Below, in pieces: positions 48,010 through 60,421 of a DNA stretch of 64,000 bases. Where the stretch lies: NCBI RefSeq assembly GCF_033958435.1, contig NC_134138.1:187957298-188021297 (forward strand). Reading direction: 5' to 3'. The DNA is from Carettochelys insculpta. Its lineage: Eukaryota > Chordata > Testudines > Carettochelyidae. The notes beneath the pieces are model-generated. The model was not told where the DNA came from, made no database searches, and saw only the letters and a program-made list of their open reading frames with translations. Position numbers and translations under genes: made by a program. Position 1 is the first letter of the stretch. Each line of letters begins with the position of its first letter.

Positions 48010-49180
48010 CTCCCCTGGCCGACACCTCTACAATGCCTGAAAATCAGTCCTTCTCACTACGTCTCTCAAGTGGCAAACTCAGTAGAGCAGAATCTCCAAA
48101 TCAGTAGCTAATTTTGAATACTGTGGCCTTAAAAAGTAGAGAGCATGGTTAAATACATCAGCTCTGTTACTCACTAGGACTTATTTGCTCAGCTTTGATT
48201 TTCATTTAGTCCAATAAAAGGTACCAATGCACTGTCTCCATAGCTGTCTTTAAGAAATGCAGGTACCAATTTTCCCCTGCTGGAAGACATACTTGGGCTA
48301 TAGCCCTATAAAGGGAAGCATTCTTTTAGAACCCATTTGATTTTTCCATTTATTATTTTTCTGATGCTGGCAGCAATGTTATTTGTTAGGAGAATAGCTA
48401 CATTGTATTGCTAATGTTCAATCATAACACTGTCTTCATTTTGCTGTAAGGTAGACTACTGCTTTCTTTCACCGCCATAAAATACATGTACAAAACGTGG
48501 TGGATCAATGAAATCATCATATTAGGTTCAATGGGAAACTTTTTTAAAACATTAGTCAGATGATTGCAAAAGCAAATGCCCATTTATAGAAGTGTGCTTG
48601 ACCAGAAGAAAAGAATGCAAGCCATTGAGGGGCTTGATGCTTTTATCAGATTAACAATTGAACCACACGAAGAAAGATGAGCAAAATGGAATGACATGGC
48701 ACAAAATGAAACAAAACTCATTGGTGTACTTTCAGGAAAACAAGCAGTTCGTGCTGTAGCACGTAATAAGTTCTACGATTTTAACCCTGTCCCCTAAATC
48801 TCAGACTTTGCTTTTCTGTTGGTATGTTTTAGTGAACATTCAAACTTTATATGTTTAATCAAAATTTATAATTAGTTTATAATTAGTTTATAATCAGTGA
48901 CATATGCCAAATGAATATGGAGTCTATGAACTATAACTCCTGAGTCCATCTTGAAGGACACTTTCACCTCAATAATAGCTGAGGGCTAGAAATGGATCAT
49001 TTCACCACTGACAAACCCAGGTTCACGCCTTTGGGGAGTGAACATTCTGTCACCTCAGGTTTTCCCACAATCCAGATCTACAGGAAAAACAAGAGACAGA
49101 TCATTCCCTTGAGCACCAGGCCATTAAGTTCCCAGCCTTCATTAGCACATCTAGATATATAATCCTACTTCATATTTAAG
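48010..49180. other. Unique AT-rich stretch
   Basis: No element identified. A short tandem TTATAATTAGT-type triplication lies at 48866-48897. Confidence 0.45.
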
Positions 49181-49184
49181 GTAC

Positions 49185-49932
49185 ATGCATGCTGATAAGT
49201 GTACTCATTCACAGAATTACCTGAAGCAAATCCTAACCAGCAACTATTCACTGCACCACAGTCACTCTAACTCAGGAACCCATCCATGCAACAAAACTCG
49301 TTGCCAGCTCTGCCCACATATCTACACCAGCAACACCATTACAGGACCTAACCAGATCAGCCACACCACCGTGGGTTCGTTCAGCTGCACATCTCCCAAT
49401 GTAATTTATGCCATCATGTGCCAGCAATGCCCCTCTGCTATATACATTGGACAAACTGGACAGTCTCTACGTAAAAGAATAAACGCACACAAATCAGACA
49501 TCAGAAATGGCAATATACAAAAACCCGTAGAAGAGCACTTCAATCTCCCAGGCCACACAGTAGCAGACTGAAAAGTAGCTATCCTACAGCAAAGAAATTT
49601 CAGGACCAGACTCCAAAGAGAAATTTCTGAGCTACAATTCATCTGCAAATTCAATGCCCTCAGCTCAGGCTTAAACAAAGACTGTGAATGGCTGGCTAAA
49701 TACAAAAGCAGCTTCCCCTCCCTAGGTGTTCACACCTCCAGATCAACTGCTGGTAGTAAGCCTCACCCTTGCTGACTGAGCTAACCTTGTTATCCCCACC
49801 CTTGCTCTGGCTTATTTATACCTGGCCCTGCAGATTTCCAAGACCAGCATCTGATGAAGTGAGTCTGTGCTCACAAAAGGTCATGCTCAAAACTTTTCTG
49901 TTAGTCTGTAAGGTGCCACAGGACCCTTCGTT
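49185..49932 (+). mobile_element. Penelope-like retroelement fragment, GIY-YIG endonuclease and 3' tail
   Basis: PLEs encode a reverse transcriptase followed by a GIY-YIG endonuclease that nicks target DNA. Only the linker, endonuclease and tail are present. The frame 49185-49571 has a cysteine motif CNKTRCQLCPHI, then CTSPNVIYAIMCQQC and AIYIGQTGQSLRKRINAH, the GIY-YIG core with its arginines and HKSDIRNG, and VEEHFNLPGH. A TGA at about 49569 breaks the frame. Beyond it the same frame continues with KVAILQQRNFRTRLQREIS and a KDCEWLAKYKS stretch to about 49770. The tail at 49851-49932 carries CTGATGAAGTGAG, AAAGGTCATGCTC and AGGTGCCACAGGACCC. The cysteine pair upstream recalls the Neptune group of PLEs. 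No reverse transcriptase is visible upstream. Confidence 0.85.
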
Positions 49933-49978
49933 GCTGTTACAAGCCCTCCAATGGTAAGTCACATGCCCCATTTTGTGT

Positions 49979-52290
49979 AAGAGAAGGTTACTCACCTGAA
50001 CAGTAACAGATGTTCTTTGAGATACTCCACATAAGATGTCTCGGCACCCTACTCTTATAATCAGAGATTTTTCAGCAGCTGTACCTGTGGTGGCAGTGCA
50101 TGTGCAGTACACAGCTCATGCTTGTAGCAGCCATTAGCCATTGTGTGCCACCCTCCATCCCTCAGTTTCTTCCAAAGTAGAGGGGAGGTGGGATGGGTTG
50201 TGGAACACCCGCAGGAACCCATCTAGCAGAACATCAGTTGCTGCACAGGTGAGTAACCTTCTCTTCTTCTTTGAGGCGTGCCCCTGTTGGCGCACCACAG
50301 AAGGTGATTAAGGAGCAGTACCCTTTTGTAGCAGGCGGGAGTTTGGAGTGTGATCTCAAGCAATGGTTAGGACAGAACACCCAAACTATGTGACAGTGGC
50401 TGAGTGCTATGCAATCGCATAACATTTCATAGAAGTGTGTACGGATGTTCATGTTGCTGTCTTACTTATATTGTCGATTGGGATGCCTTCAAGGAATGCT
50501 CCAGAGGTGGCAGCAGCTCTGGTGGAACAGGTGTGTGCCACTTGTGGTGAAGATATGTTATTTAGTTCATAGTAGAGGCGTATACACTGAGTCTTATCAA
50601 CTTTGCAAGTCTTTGTTTGGAAATTGGGTGTGCTTGAGAACGTTCTGTGGTTACTACAGTCTTGGAGATTTACAAAAAACTTTCAGTCTGAGCAGATAAA
50701 AGGGGAGTGCTCGTTTGGCACTGAGGCTTTGGAGTCCACATGTGGTTTTTGGGAAAAAAAAAGACAATGGGTAAGAGTATCAGTTGATTGATATGAAAAG
50801 ATGATGTGATTTTTTTGATAGAAATATTGGATGTGGTGTTAATGGGACTCTGTCTTTTTGAAATAGAGTGGATCAGCCATAAGTGTTACCAGTTCCTCCA
50901 TTTTTCTGGCTGTAGTAATGGCCAATAAAAAATGACACTAATTGAAAGATGTAGTAATGAGCATGTGGCCATAAGTTCAAATGGTTTCTCCATAAGTGTG
51001 CGTAGTACCATATTTAAGTTCCATGCTGGAGCGGGTGGTTTTATGGGTGGGAATGTTTTATTAAGGGCTTTTATAAACCTGTTTATGCCAGGATGTGTAA
51101 AAAGTGTGCATCCATCGATCTAAATGTGTGTTGCATGGAAATAGCACTCAAGTGTAATGGTATAGAACTGTTAGCTAGAGCGTGGCTTTTAAGATGTACG
51201 TCAGATGTCTCAGTATGCCAGTGGAGTGAGTGGAGCATGATTATTGTAAAAACTATATCTGTAAACATCTCCATTTTTTATTATAAGTTCTCTTTGTACT
51301 CGGCTTCCTGCTGTTAATTACCATAGATTGGACTTTTTATGAGCACCGTAATTCTATTTCTGTTAACCCTGTAAAAGCCAGGCTGCTGGTTGGAGCATCT
51401 TCAGATGTGGATGGATGAACCTGATGTTGTCCTGAGTGAGAAGAAGTGGACTTCAGGGAAGTTGTAGTGGAAGAGTTACAGACAGTTGCATTAGAAATGG
51501 CCACCAGTTTTGTCAAGGCCATAGAGGTGCCATGAATATTGTCATGTGCCATCTAGTTGTGTCTTGTAGAGTACCTGTGTAATAGGGGAATGGGTGGAAA
51601 CACATAAAGAAGGGGAGAGTCCCACTTCATGGAGAACACATCTCCCATGGAGTTTTTGCTAAGTCCAGCTCTGGATCAGTACCTTGGGCATTTGGTATTG
51701 GTTGCTGTGGCAAACAGCTTTATAGTCAGAAAACCTCATTGTTGGAATATGGCATAGAGAACTTGGGTTTGTATCTCCCATTCGTGTTTTTGGTGAAACT
51801 GTGTGCTGAGAGTCTCTGCTACGGTGTTCTGCTTTCCCAGAAGCTACATGATTGAGATGCCTATGTGTTTGTTTATGCACCAAGTCTAGAGGCAAATAGG
51901 CTCTGTACATAGGTTGTGGGATCATGCCTTGCCTTGTTCATTGATATAATACATACTTGCCATGTTGTCTTTGAATAGCTTGATGGCATTGTGATGGATT
52001 AATGGCGGGAAAGGTTTGCCTATAGGTCTAGGATGTTTATGTGGAGACGTGATTCCTGTGCAGTCTGGCATCTCTGTACCAAGTACTGTGCCATGTGTGC
52101 TCCACAGCCTTCCGAGGATGTATCCATTGTCATTTTAGTTGTTGTGTCCGGCTGTTTGAAGGAGATTCATGTGCACAGATTGGTTGGTTGCAGCCTCTAT
52201 GTCAGGGTAGATTTTACCCTGAGGTGCATGCTTAACTTTTGTGTTTATGGAGTTCCTGTGTGGCCTGTACCTTCCCTGTAGATACCCCTT
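49979..52290 (-). mobile_element. DIRS-like tyrosine-recombinase retrotransposon, decayed
   Basis: Minus strand, in order. A short RNase H start, MTMDTSSEGCGAHMAQYL, lies at about 52140-52080, with LHINILDL after it. Then comes AIKLFKDNMASMYYINEQG (about 51992-51930), the second RNase H acidic motif. NHVASGKAEHRSRDSQ and DSPLLYVFPPIPLLHR follow at about 51860-51560. From about 51300 down the tyrosine-recombinase part follows: SRKPSTKRTYNKKW, LLAITTARKMEELVTLMADP and, at 50580-50460, QCIRLYYELNN with STRAAATSGAF near the catalytic HxxR region. Stops and frameshifts are frequent throughout. At the 3' side GAGAAGGTTACTCACCTG (49981) recurs inverted at about 50247-50264. Reverse transcriptase upstream of 52290 is not recognised. 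Confidence 0.75.
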
Positions 52291-52670
52291 CAGGTGTCAC
52301 ATATTTAGTCTCAAATGTTTGTTCATGACTGTTGTGGAGGACGTCTTTGTTTTAATGCTTTGAAACAAGGCAGTAGGCGCTTGGGGTAAGGTGGTAAACC
52401 GTGGAGCAGGGTTGGGATTGTTGCCCCTGTGTTACTTGGTGCCTATCGCCAGAGAATTAGAAGCGGGATGACTGAATAACTATTCTTCCCCTTTTGGTGG
52501 TACACAATATTTTCTATCAGCCCTCTTCATGGTGGGTGCTACTGAGGCAGGAGTTTGCCATATTTCTTTTGGCAAGGTCCACAATGGCATCATTTACAGG
52601 AAGGGTTATCTGGCTGGATGGGGAGGCATGTGGGATAATGATAAGTTTATGTTATGTTTTTATTATTCAT

Positions 52671-52963
52671 AAGGCTTTTTTTTTTTGTGGTGATATGTGC
52701 TGGTAGTGTGTTCCTGAACCTCCTCACCGGCCCCACAGCAGCGAGGAGTTGGGAGCTGGTGCCCCCACTGGCCCTGCAGAATTGTGAGGTTGGCCGCCAA
52801 AGCTACCGCACCAGTCACAGAGCTGGGAGCTGGAGCCCCCAGAGTGCCCCACAGCAAAAGGGGCTGGGGGCTGGCGCCACACCAGCCCCTGGCAGCCCCA
52901 GACACAGTGGGGTGCAGGGGATTGGGGGGGGGCTTTGTTTTTATTCTTCACAAAAGCACTGGG
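52671..52963. mobile_element. hAT MITE with GC-rich core, TSD TATTCAT
   Basis: The left end AAGGCTTTTTTTTTTTGTGG and the right end CACAAAAGCACTGGG are inverted termini of the CAGTGCTTTT family. TATTCAT precedes (52664-52670) and follows (52964-52970). The core is GC-rich with repeated GGGAGCTGG(T/A)GCCCCCA. The long frames in the core are incidental. Confidence 0.75.
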
Positions 52964-52971
52964 TATTCATT

Positions 52972-54650
52972 AAGCAAGATAAACACTCAGACTCTACCAT
53001 GCCGTACACAAAACAGCTGAGTAGCTCCTGAACACAGAAGTCAAACGTGTTACTGGAATAAACCCTCCTTGTTTCTACTGCTACATATGCAATCACACCA
53101 CATCCAGCTTTGTTTTGGTTTTTTGTTTTGTTTTGATTTGTTTTGTTCTGTTTTTTTTTCCAGCAAGAGTTCCTAGTCACAATTAACAACAGAGGAGAGA
53201 GAAAATAGACCACCCCCTCCCCCTGCTGCTTGATAATATATGTAATAAACTGATATTTATGGATGTCAACTGTCTCCACCTCTCCATACCATCAGGGGAA
53301 GCAAACCTCTGGTAATCTCCACTATGTGCCTTACAATTGATTTTTGTCCATATTTAAAATAGATTGCGGGCACTTTAAATAACTATTAATTATTGAATGT
53401 TTGTTTCTTAATGAATTGGATTAACATCATCAATTGATTCACTTTTCAGTGTATTCCCCAGCTAAAATGTTAAATCTATTAATGAATCCTACAATGCTGG
53501 TAAATGAATACAATACCAATCAGATATTTATTTCACTTCTGAAGTCTCAAAAACAGCATGTAAACTTTTCCACAGCATCCTCAGAATTAACAAGCTAAAT
53601 AGGATTACCTTTAGCAAGCATGGGGCTGAATTAAGGAAAATTTCAGGGCATTTTAGGCAGTGTTCCTGAGATCACATTCAATAAGTGGCACTCTTCCCTC
53701 TAAATCCTTTAATAAACCAATGTCCTGAATGTTAGATGGCATTGTGCTCATGGAGGTGCCATCTTTGGCAAGGCACATGAAACTGAGGCACTAATAGCAG
53801 GTGTGTTTATTTAGGAAAACCAGGCCAATTTTTAGCGCAGGAGTTACCAGCCTGTTGGGCTGACCAAATTCTAAGTTGGTCAAATGCACCTTGCTTACTT
53901 TTCTCCTCTTTGCATGAAGAAGCAATTCATCTTAACTAGCCCTGAATGACCGGATAGTGATGCTATTGCTGTTCAATGTGCCATATTCGTTCCTGGAAGT
54001 GAGACTGTTGCAGGAGTGAGTGGAGTAACTCCTACACATTTTAGAGGCCGTACAAGGTTTTGGAATTTTTTCGGGCTAGTAAGTTCCATGTAAAAATGTC
54101 ACTAGCCTTGCTGTTGAGCTGCAGCCACTTCTGAGGGGGGAGCAGACGTAACTGATTAATCATGCACAACAGTCTATTTCTACTGTTTTCCTTGACACCC
54201 TGTGGTAAATTTTACTTAAGAGCTGCCTTTTTGTGTGGCACTTGCCCTTTATGTCAAAACTGAAGAAGGACTAATACTTATTTATACCCGTGCTATTGTA
54301 ACAGTTAACACCAGTGAAAGAGCAGTTGGAGCCTGATCCTGAGCCTGTAAAAAAAATCAATGGCAAAATACTTAAGTGAATTCAGTTAGTGAATTCAGTT
54401 AGCTAGGCTTGGGCTCTTAATCAGTTTGCAATAGTGGCTTCACATCAACATCCTTTCAGGCTCACAGAACAGCCAGTCACATACGTAATTTGTACCTTAT
54501 GTTCCATTACTTGAATACAGGATCAGTCAGTACCCAGCTGCGCAGCTTATGTAAGTCATGTTTTGCGAATTATTGCCCAGACAGGCTATTCCTGCTTAGG
54601 AAATATTCCATTTCTTTAGCCTGTTCCTGATAATGAATAAAAAGCTCTTA
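52972..54650. other. Unique AT-rich stretch
   Basis: Contains a GTTTT-rich run at 53113-53158. No gene or element recognised. Confidence 0.45.
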
Positions 54651-54868
54651 GGCTATGTCAACACTTGCTCCCTTTTTTGAAGGGGGCATGGTAATCAGGC
54701 TGATTGGAGAATCCTGATGAAGTGCTGTGATGAATATACAGGACTTCATTAGGCTAATTCTCCCCTCGGCAACTTCAAAGTGTCAACCTTCGAAGTACTG
54801 GCACACCGTGTAGCTGTGGGCAATTCGAAGTGCCCATGTTACTTCAAAGTCCCTTTATTCCTCAAAAT
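54651..54868. mobile_element. Half Harbinger MITE
   Basis: GGCTATGTCAACACTTGCTC, GAAGTGCTGTGATG, AACTTCAAAGTG and CAAAGTCCCTTTATTCCTCA follow the left arm of the element at 35292. The right arm is absent. Confidence 0.7.
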
Positions 54869-55079
54869 TTTGCAAAGTATTTATAATGAAAATGTAGCAA
54901 AACATTTTGCCTGCAGGCACTACATAAATATATTGTATTTGCAGTATACTAAGTCTTAAATGTTACCAGGGCAGGCGGAAGGGGTCTGATAAATAAGGTC
55001 GATGAACTTTAAAACAGGAAATGGGACCAGACTGGTTATTTCCCATAGGGAAAATGCTGTTTTGTCAGACTGAAGGGGA

Positions 55080-55310
55080 AGTTAGGAACTGCTATCCTGG
55101 ATCAGACAAACGGTTCCTTTAGCTCAATCTCTTTTCTTAGCCGTTAGTCAATACCAGATACTTCAGGGGAAGATGTAAGTAGTCCTGTAATAGGCAGTTA
55201 TGAAATAAGATACCTAGAGGAAAAGTTTCTTCCTAACCACCCCCCCACCCCATTAGTGTTTGACTTGCACCCTGAAGCATAAGGGTTTATTCCCTTCCAG
55301 GGCTTTTAGT
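55080..55310 (+). repeat. CR1-related untranslated repeat
   Basis: The string of words GCTATCCTGGATCAGACAAA, ACCAGATACTTCAGGGGAAG, GTAATAGGCAGTTATG, TTTCTTCCTAACC and CCTGAAGCATAAGGGTTTAT matches the consensus order of a common sauropsid CR1-type repeat. It has no frame. Confidence 0.6.
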
Positions 55311-55546
55311 TATATAGCTACTTATTATCATGCAAACTGGTTACTTTTTTTTCAACCCTTCTTGCCTGCTTTTTAATAACTGAGTTTCAGATTGAAACTT
55401 TAAATGCTGCGTGTATGTGTGTATCCGTCTTGTATCTCCCCAGCAGTGACCATGAAGGAAATTTCAATCTGTAACAATGATTGAGTAGAACTACTAGTAT
55501 ATTATGCTGCCCATCCTGATTGCTACAAATTGACACAGCTGGGAAA

Positions 55547-56130
55547 TACAGTAACCTCTTGTTTATCTGGTGTTTGATCAACCGGAATTCTCAATTAACC
55601 AGCATTCTGTCCAGCCCCAGCCATTCCTGTCTTACTCTGGTGGCCTCTGGCGCCTCCACTCTGCTGCCTAGTGCTCGCCACGTAGCGTGGCCACGACCCT
55701 CGGAGTGGTGCAAAAGTCACCCACAGAGCTGCTCCCAGCCCAGTGCCCACTGCCGGTATTGGCTCCCTGAGCGGTCATGCAGCAGTGCCTCCGCAGGTGA
55801 CTGCAAGGCAGCCGACCATGGCAGCAACTCCCTGGCCAATGCCTGCCACCAGCAGAGCCTCCCCAAGGGGCCATGCAGCAGCTGCCCTCTCCCATGCCCC
55901 CCCCAGAGTGGCTCCCCACCCAGTGCCCACTTCCAGCAACGGTGCTTCATGTGGTGCAGCCATGCCCAAGCACTGCAACCTGCTCCCCACCATCCCCACC
56001 AACAAGGTAATGAGCCAGCAGCTGAGCAGGAGCCGGCGCTTGGGGAGCAGGGAGATTAACTTTATCCAGCATATTTCAATATCTCACAGCCTCCTGGTCC
56101 TGCCATATATGGAAGAGTTTACTACAGCAC
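55547..56130. mobile_element. pogo-like element with GC-rich core
   Basis: TACAGTAACCTCTTGTTTATC on the left and the inverse of CCATATATGGAAGAGTTTAC on the right are terminal repeats, with the sub-terminal pair TTAACCAGCATTCTG and TTTATCCAGCATAT. The core carries frames up to 179 codons without resemblance to known proteins. Confidence 0.6.
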
Positions 56131-56366
56131 AGTATTTAATAACAAGTAATGAGTCACACTAGATCTCTGCTTTTTACACTGGTTTTGTGCTCCCGGCCAG
56201 AGCAGATGCGAAGGCTAAGGTGACCAGGACATATTGCGAGAGAATACCAAGTCAAATCACTTAACTATGTTACACTTCCACCCTGTGACTAATTAAATCA
56301 CTTGCTCTACATTTAATGCTAATAAATCTGCTAGCAATATATGCTATGATCTGTTGGTCTGGTGTT

Positions 56367-56786
56367 CCCATGCATTCTCACATAACTCAACTTTTGCGTA
56401 AATTGGGGAAAATGGTATTTTTCCCCCAGTGGAACTCACGTTTCGCAATTGAGGAAGCAGCAGGAACACCTAGAGCTCCTTTGGAAAGGTAAGTCCTGGG
56501 GTAGGGGGGCAGTTGGGGAAGGTTAAGCCTGGTGGGTGGTTGGGGCCATGGGAGGGGGGGTTAAGTCTTGGGTATTAGGGCTGCAGGAGAGTGGGGGGTT
56601 GGGGTGGAGTTGAGTGGGAACTGTGCATGGGGGGTTGAGCTGGGGCCACAAGCGGGTGATGAGCCAGGTCATAGGGAATTTGAACTGGGGCAAAGGGGAT
56701 AGAACCAGGGCCAGGGGGAGCGGGATTTTGAGTTGCGCTTAACTCGCATTAACTCGAAAGCACGCATTTCAAGGGTTTACTATATA
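56367..56786. mobile_element. pogo-like element related to 3221-3871
   Basis: Shares GGTAAGTCCTGGGGT, GTTAAGCCTGG, GGGGGGTTGAGC and TGCGCTTAA-type sequence with the element at 3221. The right end inverted reads TAGTAAACCCTTGAAATGCG. The left end is decayed. Confidence 0.6.
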
Positions 56787-57221
56787 CCTAGCAATGCATA
56801 ACACTAAAGACAAACAAGATTAGATATTAACAAAAATGTATGCAGTCTACTTTATTTACCAACAACAGCAGTATTATACACTGTAAACTTATATGTATTT
56901 GCTGAATATTTGTATTTACTTTCACTCTACTGTACTTAGGAAAAAAGTAACTATAATTTACTTATGGTTAAAATGCCGGTTATTTGAGAGTTCCAGATAA
57001 TAGAATGCCATCTGTGAAAGAGTTTACTGTATATTTATTCCTGTGTTTGATATTTCAGGGTCTAAACTTATTTGTGTCTTAAAGAATGTGGAGTTTGTGG
57101 GCCAGTAGAGTAATTGCTAACCTTGTTTATTATGTGAAATTGCAAGAACTTGCAGGGAAAGATGAAGTAGAGAAGTGGCTTCAGACACTACACCAAATCA
57201 TATTTTTCAACTACTACATGA

Positions 57222-57320
57222 ATCACAGAATCATGGAACCACAGGGATAGAATGGACTGTGAAGGTCATCTAGTTTAACCTCCTGCCAAAAATGTGCATT
57301 CTTATCAGAGCATGGGTCAT
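57222..57320 (-). repeat. CR1 3'-end fragment
   Basis: ATCACAGAATCATGGAACC and GAAGGTCATCTAGTTTAACC are the CR1 3' end read in reverse complement. Only about 100 bp remain. Confidence 0.7.
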
Positions 57321-57329
57321 ATGAGTATG

Positions 57330-60175
57330 CATGATCCATGTTTTACACAGTTAAGGATTTCTAGGGTGGCACAGACATTTACTCAGTTACATCATGTAGG
57401 TGAACACAATGTATAAATATTGGAAGGGAGCTGTGCTACAGATTAGCTATTGTAGGACAGACAGGGATATGATCACTCTAGCAATACCAGAAGTTCAGTA
57501 CAGAAGTGTGTCATGTATCGTGCAAATACCTTTCCAGCTTGGCTTTTAAAGGAAGACTCTGTAAACAGGATATTTTGATAAGGAAAGATATTTATTAAGT
57601 ATGATGCATAGACTAATTTTTTTTACTGAAAGGATTTGACATGGAAATTACAATCTCTGCTAAGCATACCTTAGTTTATGGCAGTAACTTGCTTTTCAAA
57701 TGAACAAGAATAAGAACATTCAGACATATCTCTAATACAGTTTCTACAGTAAATGTTAAAGAGGAGAAAGCACACGTTATTAAAGTGAAATCAATCTCCT
57801 TGAACTATAGCAATGTCCTTCTTCTTAGCTGAATGCTATTTTGACAGAAGAATCAATATAGGGACAGGCAAACCAGAACAATCTGTTGGTTTGAATTAAA
57901 GGGTGAATTCAAACTCTAAAAGATAATCCAAGCCCAAGTTTTGAGAAACAACTGGATTTTGGTCATTAGATATGTAATAATTGTATTGTTCTATTCTTAA
58001 AAAATCAAGAGCAAAAAAGGTAACAAAAAACCATTTGGACAAATATTGTTCAGCAAATAAATTTTACAAAACATGCCACCATTCAAAGAAAATCAAATGT
58101 AGTTTTAATTTCACATTATGATTTATTTTAGAAAACACATTTAGCTGTGAAGAATAAAAAATAGTTGGTACCACTGGTAACATAGTATTAAAATGTCACA
58201 ATGCAGTCACCATTTTTACAATTAGGTATGTCTAAAATTGATTTTAACAAAATGATTGCTGAAACTTTATTTTTCTCCAACAAACACATAAAAATATATT
58301 ATCTTCAAATAACTCAGTGAAGCTTAGACATTCTGCATATTAAAGTTTGGTTGAATGAAAATAAGTTTTCATATGAGTGTTCCTTTTTATGATATAAATA
58401 ACTAGGATTCTAGATAAGAAAAATGTATTTACATCTCAATCTCATTTTGAAATAATGTGGTTTACTATTCAGCGAGAGACCTGCAAGAGACCTGGTACAC
58501 TAGAGAATGAGATGGCCAGTACTATCTATATTTCCCTCAGTGACATCTGATGTTGAGAACTGAACCTTTGGTCCTCTGCAATTGGTAGTACTTTTTTCAT
58601 ATTTTTTGGCTTTGTATAGCTTTTAAAAATCTTATAATTTCATCTTGATTTTGATCCAACCACAAAGATCAGATTTAAATGAAAAAAAATCATACTGATG
58701 CTGAGTACTGCTGAGAGCTTCTTCTTAGTGTTTCCTGTTGCAGTGTTCTATAAACCACTAAATTGCAGTGACTTATTTCCTCTGGCTTATTTTGCCATGG
58801 CAAAACAAATGGTGTTTGTACCCAGTTCAAACAACTCTGTTTTAAATCCTGGTGACACTATTGAATGGTAAAATTTATCATGTTATAAAGAGACCATAAA
58901 ATATTACTTTGCACAATTTTCTCTTTGTTCTATATCTAATATGTTTTTTCATTCCCTTTCAACAATGTTATGGGTTGACTCTCTATAGAGCTTTCCCCAT
59001 TCAGACCATGGAGCAAAATAGGCAAACAGGAATAATAGCAATACAAACATGTTTCATTGATGTCAAACAAATGTAATATAAATAGAAGGACCTAACATAA
59101 CTGATGTGAACCTCTACTCGTTGCTTTCCTCAAACTCCCAGTGAAGTCAATGACAGTTTGGGATGACTGAATCAGACCTAATGATAATTATCATAATGTA
59201 ACATATCCCACTAAATCCCTATGTTTGCTTTCCCACTAATAATATATGTATATAGAATAGCACAGGATTCTTTGGTTCAGGGTTCTACAGTATAATGGCA
59301 TTTCTATGGTACCATGAAGGGATTTTTAGTACTAATTGCTGTTGATTTGTCTAGGTTACTAGCACCCACTAAGACCATTAAAAAAAACAAAGGTTTGACA
59401 TCTGTGGTTGAAGTTTAAGCCCAGCAGTTAAAGTAATTGATCAGCTCCCCATGGATTTTCTTTGGTCATTGAGGTGTGTGTGGAGACTACAGGAGATTAT
59501 TTTATTGTGCAATTTTAGCAGAGCAGCAGAATCTCCTTACAAAGGGTCAGATACTGCTTCCCTGGGGGGGCGGGCGGGAACATGAGAGAGACAGAGTGGG
59601 AAGAACACTTCAGGAGGGGAAATCTTTCTATGCCAGAAAAGTGGAGCTTCTCCCCCAAGGGAGGTTTTTGGCCCCCATGAGCTGCAGCTCCCTGAGATTT
59701 GCCAGGATAAAGAGCCATCTGGATGGAAGCCCTGCAGCTTCACTCTGACTCTAGAGCCACCTGCTCCCTAGCTGCTTGGCTCCATTTAAAAAGTCTGCTA
59801 AAAAAGACAATTCTGTACAACTGCAGTAAATACAAATGTTGTTGATATTCTTGATAGAGCATCACCATGGGACTGCAGCGGAGGCTACCTGGCAATGTAC
59901 AATTGGTCAAGGAAGGAGGAAATGATTTTTGGAAGTTAGGAGAGGAGAAAGGGGCTGGAAGTAGATTTAGTACTTATGAAAGTTACTGGACTGATGTTCT
60001 GGAGAATGAATTTCCTTCTTTAGCCACAGAATGGAAACAGTACAGATAGTAGTAATATAAATTTGGAATTCTCCCTTCCACCTCCCCTCCTGCTGCACTA
60101 ACAAGATTTCACAACTGAGATGAAGAAATCTCTTCTATGGATGACCAGTTAAAACAGTGAATTTCTATGCTGACT
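57330..60175. other. Unique AT-rich stretch
   Basis: Almost 2.9 kb without a recognised element. A locally GC-richer patch lies at about 59560-59760. Open frames there have no resemblance I can name. Confidence 0.4.
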
Positions 60176-60421
60176 AAGGCCTTGTCTACGTTTACCTTTA
60201 CCACTGGTCTACTTCAGCTATGCAATAGTTAACATACCTACCATGGTGTCTTCCAGTAAGGTCAACATGGGGCTCCTCTCCTGTCGACATCAGCTACCCT
60301 TTTTCTTTTGCTGGAGCAAGCTTGGAAATCTATTTACTGTGTCTTCAATGATGGGATAAATTGATGTGCAGTTGATTGATCCATGTGATTCAATCCCTGG
60401 TGTAATATAGACATATCCTTA
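60176..60421. mobile_element. Possible MITE
   Basis: AAGGCCTTGTCTACGTTTACC on the left and the inverse of AATATAGACATATCCTTAGG on the right are weak inverted termini. Uncertain. Confidence 0.35.

Noticed and set aside
55520..56059. 179-codon frame
   Set aside because: It lies in the GC-rich core of a pogo-like element with no domain and no homologue that I recognise.
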